A stretch of DNA of 40,516 nucleotides, taken from positions 1 to 40,516 of the forward strand of contig NZ_BPQM01000021.1 in the NCBI RefSeq assembly GCF_022179245.1, given 5' to 3'. Below the pieces are notes generated by a model. The model made no database searches and was not told where the DNA came from. It saw only the letters and a program-made list of their open reading frames with translations. This DNA is from Methylobacterium gregans (lineage in GTDB: Bacteria; Pseudomonadota; Alphaproteobacteria; Rhizobiales; Beijerinckiaceae). Position 1 is the first letter of the stretch. Each line of letters starts with the position of its first letter. Positions 38,682-40,516 of this stretch are shown here, one piece after another. A program made the position numbers and the translations under genes.

Positions 38682-39503
38682 TCAGAGCGTCTTCGATGGG
38701 TAGCGGCACAGATCGTTGATCGGGCAGATGGGGCAATCGGGCTTGCGCGCCTTGCAGATGTAGCGACCGAACAGGATCAACCAGTGATGAGCGTTGAGCC
38801 GGTAGGGCTCGGGCACGATCGCCTCCAGCCCGGCCTGCACCTTGTCGGTCGTCGGCGCGACCACCAGCGGGATCCGGTTGGAGACCCGGAAGATATGGGT
38901 GTCCACCGCGATCCGCGGAACCCCGAACGCGACGTTGAGTACCACGCTCGCCGTCTTGGCGCCCACGCCCGGCAAGACCTGGAGCTCTTCCTGGGACTGC
39001 GGCACCGTCCCGCCATGCACCTCCACCAGGATGCGCGAGAGCGCGATCACGTTCTTGGCCTTCGTGTTGAACAGACCGATGGTGCGGATGAAGCCGCGCA
39101 CGCGCTCCTCGCCGAGCGCCAGCATCGCCTCGGGCGTGTCGGCGATCGCGAAGAGCGGCCGGGTGGCGAGGTTGACGCTGCGGTCGGTCGCTTGGGCCGA
39201 GAGCACGACGGCGACGAGCAGCGTGAAGGGGTTCAGGTACTCAAGTTCGGCCCGCGGCTCGGGCGTGCGCGCGCTGAGACGCCGGAAGATCTCGACCAGG
39301 GTCGCGCCGTCGACCGGCGCCGGCGCGGTCTCGACCTGCGCGGTGAGCGGCCTCTCCAGCGTGCCCGCGACGGACTTCGTTCGCCCGGCGCGCGCCGAGG
39401 CCTTCGCCGGTGCCGTAACCTTGGCCTTGACCTTGGCCGTGACCTTTCGGGCCCGCGACACGCGCGGCATTGTGTTGGCTTCGGGCGTCTTTCTGGGCGG
39501 CAT
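38682..39503 (-). CDS. nth: endonuclease III (Nth) with a basic N-terminal tail
   Basis: A 273-residue DNA glycosylase/AP lyase that removes oxidised pyrimidines. The helix-hairpin-helix LPGVGAKTASVVLNVAFG holds catalytic Lys183, and Asp201 is in VDTHIFRVSNR. The 4Fe-4S ligands are Cys250, Cys257, Cys260 and Cys266 (C-X6-C-X2-C-X5-C), all present. The bacterial core is about 210 residues; here residues 1-60 form an extra Lys/Ala/Arg-rich tail (KVTAKVKAKVTAPAKASARA) encoded by a short imperfect repeat. Starts at 39503 or 39470 (MPRVSRARK) are both possible. The promoter region is shared with the divergent DUF2244 gene. Confidence 0.94.
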   Translation of the reverse strand: MPPRKTPEANTMPRVSRARKVTAKVKAKVTAPAKASARAGRTKSVAGTLERPLTAQVETAPAPVDGATLVEIFRRLSARTPEPRAELEYLNPFTLLVAVVLSAQATDRSVNLATRPLFAIADTPEAMLALGEERVRGFIRTIGLFNTKAKNVIALSRILVEVHGGTVPQSQEELQVLPGVGAKTASVVLNVAFGVPRIAVDTHIFRVSNRIPLVVAPTTDKVQAGLEAIVPEPYRLNAHHWLILFGRYICKARKPDCPICPINDLCRYPSKTL

Positions 39504-39523
39504 CGCCGCGTTATATTGGCCGC

Positions 39524-40045
39524 ATGGCGCGCGGCAACCTCTCAGTCCATCCCGACGGGCTCGACCCGGACAGCATCGACCGCCCGGTCTTCAGCGCGAC
39601 GATCCGGCCGCACCAGTCGCTGAGTCGTACGGGCTTCCGGATCGTGATGACGGGCTGCTGCCTCGTCTCGCTCACGGTCTCGATCTGGTGCTGGCGCATG
39701 GGCTTCTGGCCGGTCGCCGGCTTCTTCGGCCTCGACATGCTGGCGATCTACGCGGCGCTGAAGATCAGCTTTCGCCGCGGACGCTCCTTCGAGGAGGTGA
39801 TGATCTCACAGATCGAAGTCCTGCTCGCCCGGGTCAGCCACCGGGGCGAGCGCCGCGAGTGGCGCTTCAACCCGCTCTGGACCAAACTCACGCGGGTCGA
39901 GGACGAGGAGTACGGCCTGCAACGCCTCACCCTGGTCTCGCGCCGCGAATACGTCGCGGTGGCGCGCGACGCCTCGCCGGACGAGCGCGCCCGCGTCGCT
40001 CACGGGCTCAGCGCGGCGCTCGCGCAGGTGAAGAAGGGGTACTGA
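39524..40045 (+). CDS. DUF2244 membrane protein
   Basis: A 173-residue protein from the ATG at 39524 (MARGNLSVHPDGLDPDSIDR). It has two membrane helices in GFRIVMTGCCLVSLTVSIW and FWPVAGFFGLDMLAIYAALK, followed by a cytoplasmic domain with EWRFNPLWTKLTRVEDEEYG and LVSRREYVAVARDASPDERA. These are the blocks of the DUF2244 family, found in alphaproteobacteria and often beside nth. Function is unknown. Its start lies 20 bases from the longer nth start, so the two divergent genes have overlapping promoter regions. An SD motif is not clear. It is followed by the rRNA-operon promoter region on the same strand. Confidence 0.88.
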   Translation: MARGNLSVHPDGLDPDSIDRPVFSATIRPHQSLSRTGFRIVMTGCCLVSLTVSIWCWRMGFWPVAGFFGLDMLAIYAALKISFRRGRSFEEVMISQIEVLLARVSHRGERREWRFNPLWTKLTRVEDEEYGLQRLTLVSRREYVAVARDASPDERARVAHGLSAALAQVKKGY

Positions 40046-40148
40046 CAGGACACCGCCCCACCCAGAGGCCCTCTCAAACGCGGACGCCGGGCGTCTGCGC
40101 CCGTCACGGTCCTGTCGCGGATTTTTCGTCAGATCGTCGTCTCGGGTG

Positions 40149-40177
40149 TTGACGGCGGTCAAGGGCAGGCGTAGACA
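40149..40177 (+). promoter_or_regulatory. strong sigma-70 promoter of an rRNA operon
   Basis: TTGACG (40149-40154) and TAGACA (40172-40177) are separated by exactly 17 bases, with an A/T-rich stretch (GGATTTTTCG) upstream that could serve as an UP element. Transcription would begin near 40184. A promoter with good hexamers and optimal spacing ahead of a long leader with boxA is typical of rrn P1. Confidence 0.75.
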
Positions 40178-40183
40178 CCCCTC

Positions 40184-40516
40184 ATCGGCGCCGGCCGCAG
40201 CAGCGGCCCGGTCGCTGAGCCGTCTTCTGAGGCGGCTCACTCTCTGGAACATCGTGAGCGAACCGAGCCGGTGTGGTTGATCCGGGTGGGTGCTCTCGTC
40301 TCCTCCTGAGGGTGTGGGGCTCTCGACAGAGGTCGCGTGTCCCGGCTCTTTGACAAGTTGATCTGAGAAAGAGAAGCGTGGGCGGCGTCGTCCTTGCGGT
40401 CTCGGTCTGGTGGTGACTTCGGTCTCTGTCGGTCTGGGATGTGAGATGAGACGCCGGTCCAAAGCTTCTTTAGGAGCTCCGGATTGCTGGAAACGGTGAT
40501 CTGATGTGCTTCTGTC
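40184..40516 (+). other. rRNA-operon leader (5' part, runs off the window)
   Basis: There is no protein gene in 40046-40516. At 40344-40355, GGCTCTTTGACA matches the boxA antitermination element (TGCTCTTTGACA-type) of rrn leaders. It is followed by AGTTGATCTGAGAAAGAGAAGC, a context seen upstream of 16S rRNA in alphaproteobacteria. The 16S gene itself does not appear before the window ends, so it should begin shortly after 40516. Confidence 0.7.

Noticed and set aside
1..40516. CRISPR array or transposase gene
   Set aside because: I saw no regularly spaced direct repeats and no transposase or integrase motif anywhere in the window.

Overview
The window is GC-rich, gene-dense chromosomal DNA from an alphaproteobacterium, most probably Hyphomicrobiales and close to Methylobacterium/Methylorubrum. 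The grounds are an RpoH and an ActS/ActR (RegB/RegA) pair of alphaproteobacterial type, a long methylsuccinyl-CoA dehydrogenase (Mcd) of the ethylmalonyl-CoA pathway, PHB genes (phasin, intracellular depolymerase), an IalB-family protein, and a leader at the right edge that looks like the start of an rRNA operon. The genus is inferred from gene content; no search was run.

Layout. Bases 1-993 hold a partial gene end, a small winged-helix-like protein and about 700 bases without a convincing gene, lying at the 3' side of a tRNA-Glu(CTC). Bases 1161-4083 carry an RluA-family pseudouridine synthase, rpoH, a small secreted protein, a candidate small RNA and a one-helix membrane protein. Bases 4307-11740 are a complete four-carbon sugar-acid (D-erythronate / L-threonate) catabolic locus: denD, otnK, otnI, ltnD and an MFS transporter on the minus strand, divergent from a LacI-type regulator and otnC. 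Two near-identical palindromic operators lie in the divergent region. The enzymes together convert tetronates to dihydroxyacetone phosphate and CO2.

Bases 11887-19052 carry a YihY-family membrane protein, an EamA exporter, mcd, an unlisted 59-residue acidic protein, a GT4 glycosyltransferase and two phasin-family genes. mcd and phaP have TTGC...GCAA palindromes in their upstream regions, which suggests a common carbon-storage regulator. Bases 19269-28322 hold a cell-wall amidase, PBP1A, purQ-purS, a small membrane protein, the redox two-component system actS-actR, and the PHB depolymerase phaZ.

Bases 28332-31085 are three Tad-type pseudopilin-like or von Willebrand proteins without any Tad secretion machinery in view. 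Bases 31328-37571 are mostly envelope genes: a YgjP-like metallopeptidase, a small secreted protein, IalB, another secreted protein, and two tandem GT2 enzymes each with an apparently degenerate N-terminal half. purC, nth and a DUF2244 membrane protein follow, and from 40149 to the end there is a strong sigma-70 promoter plus a boxA-like element typical of an rrn leader.

Most of the content is recognisable housekeeping and central carbon metabolism. I did not find a clearly new multi-gene system. The best leads for new biology are the three-hairpin small RNA candidate at 3785-3874, the palindromes shared by mcd and phaP, the twin-operator tetronate locus, the 59-residue protein, the orphan Tad trio and the paired bimodular glycosyltransferases.
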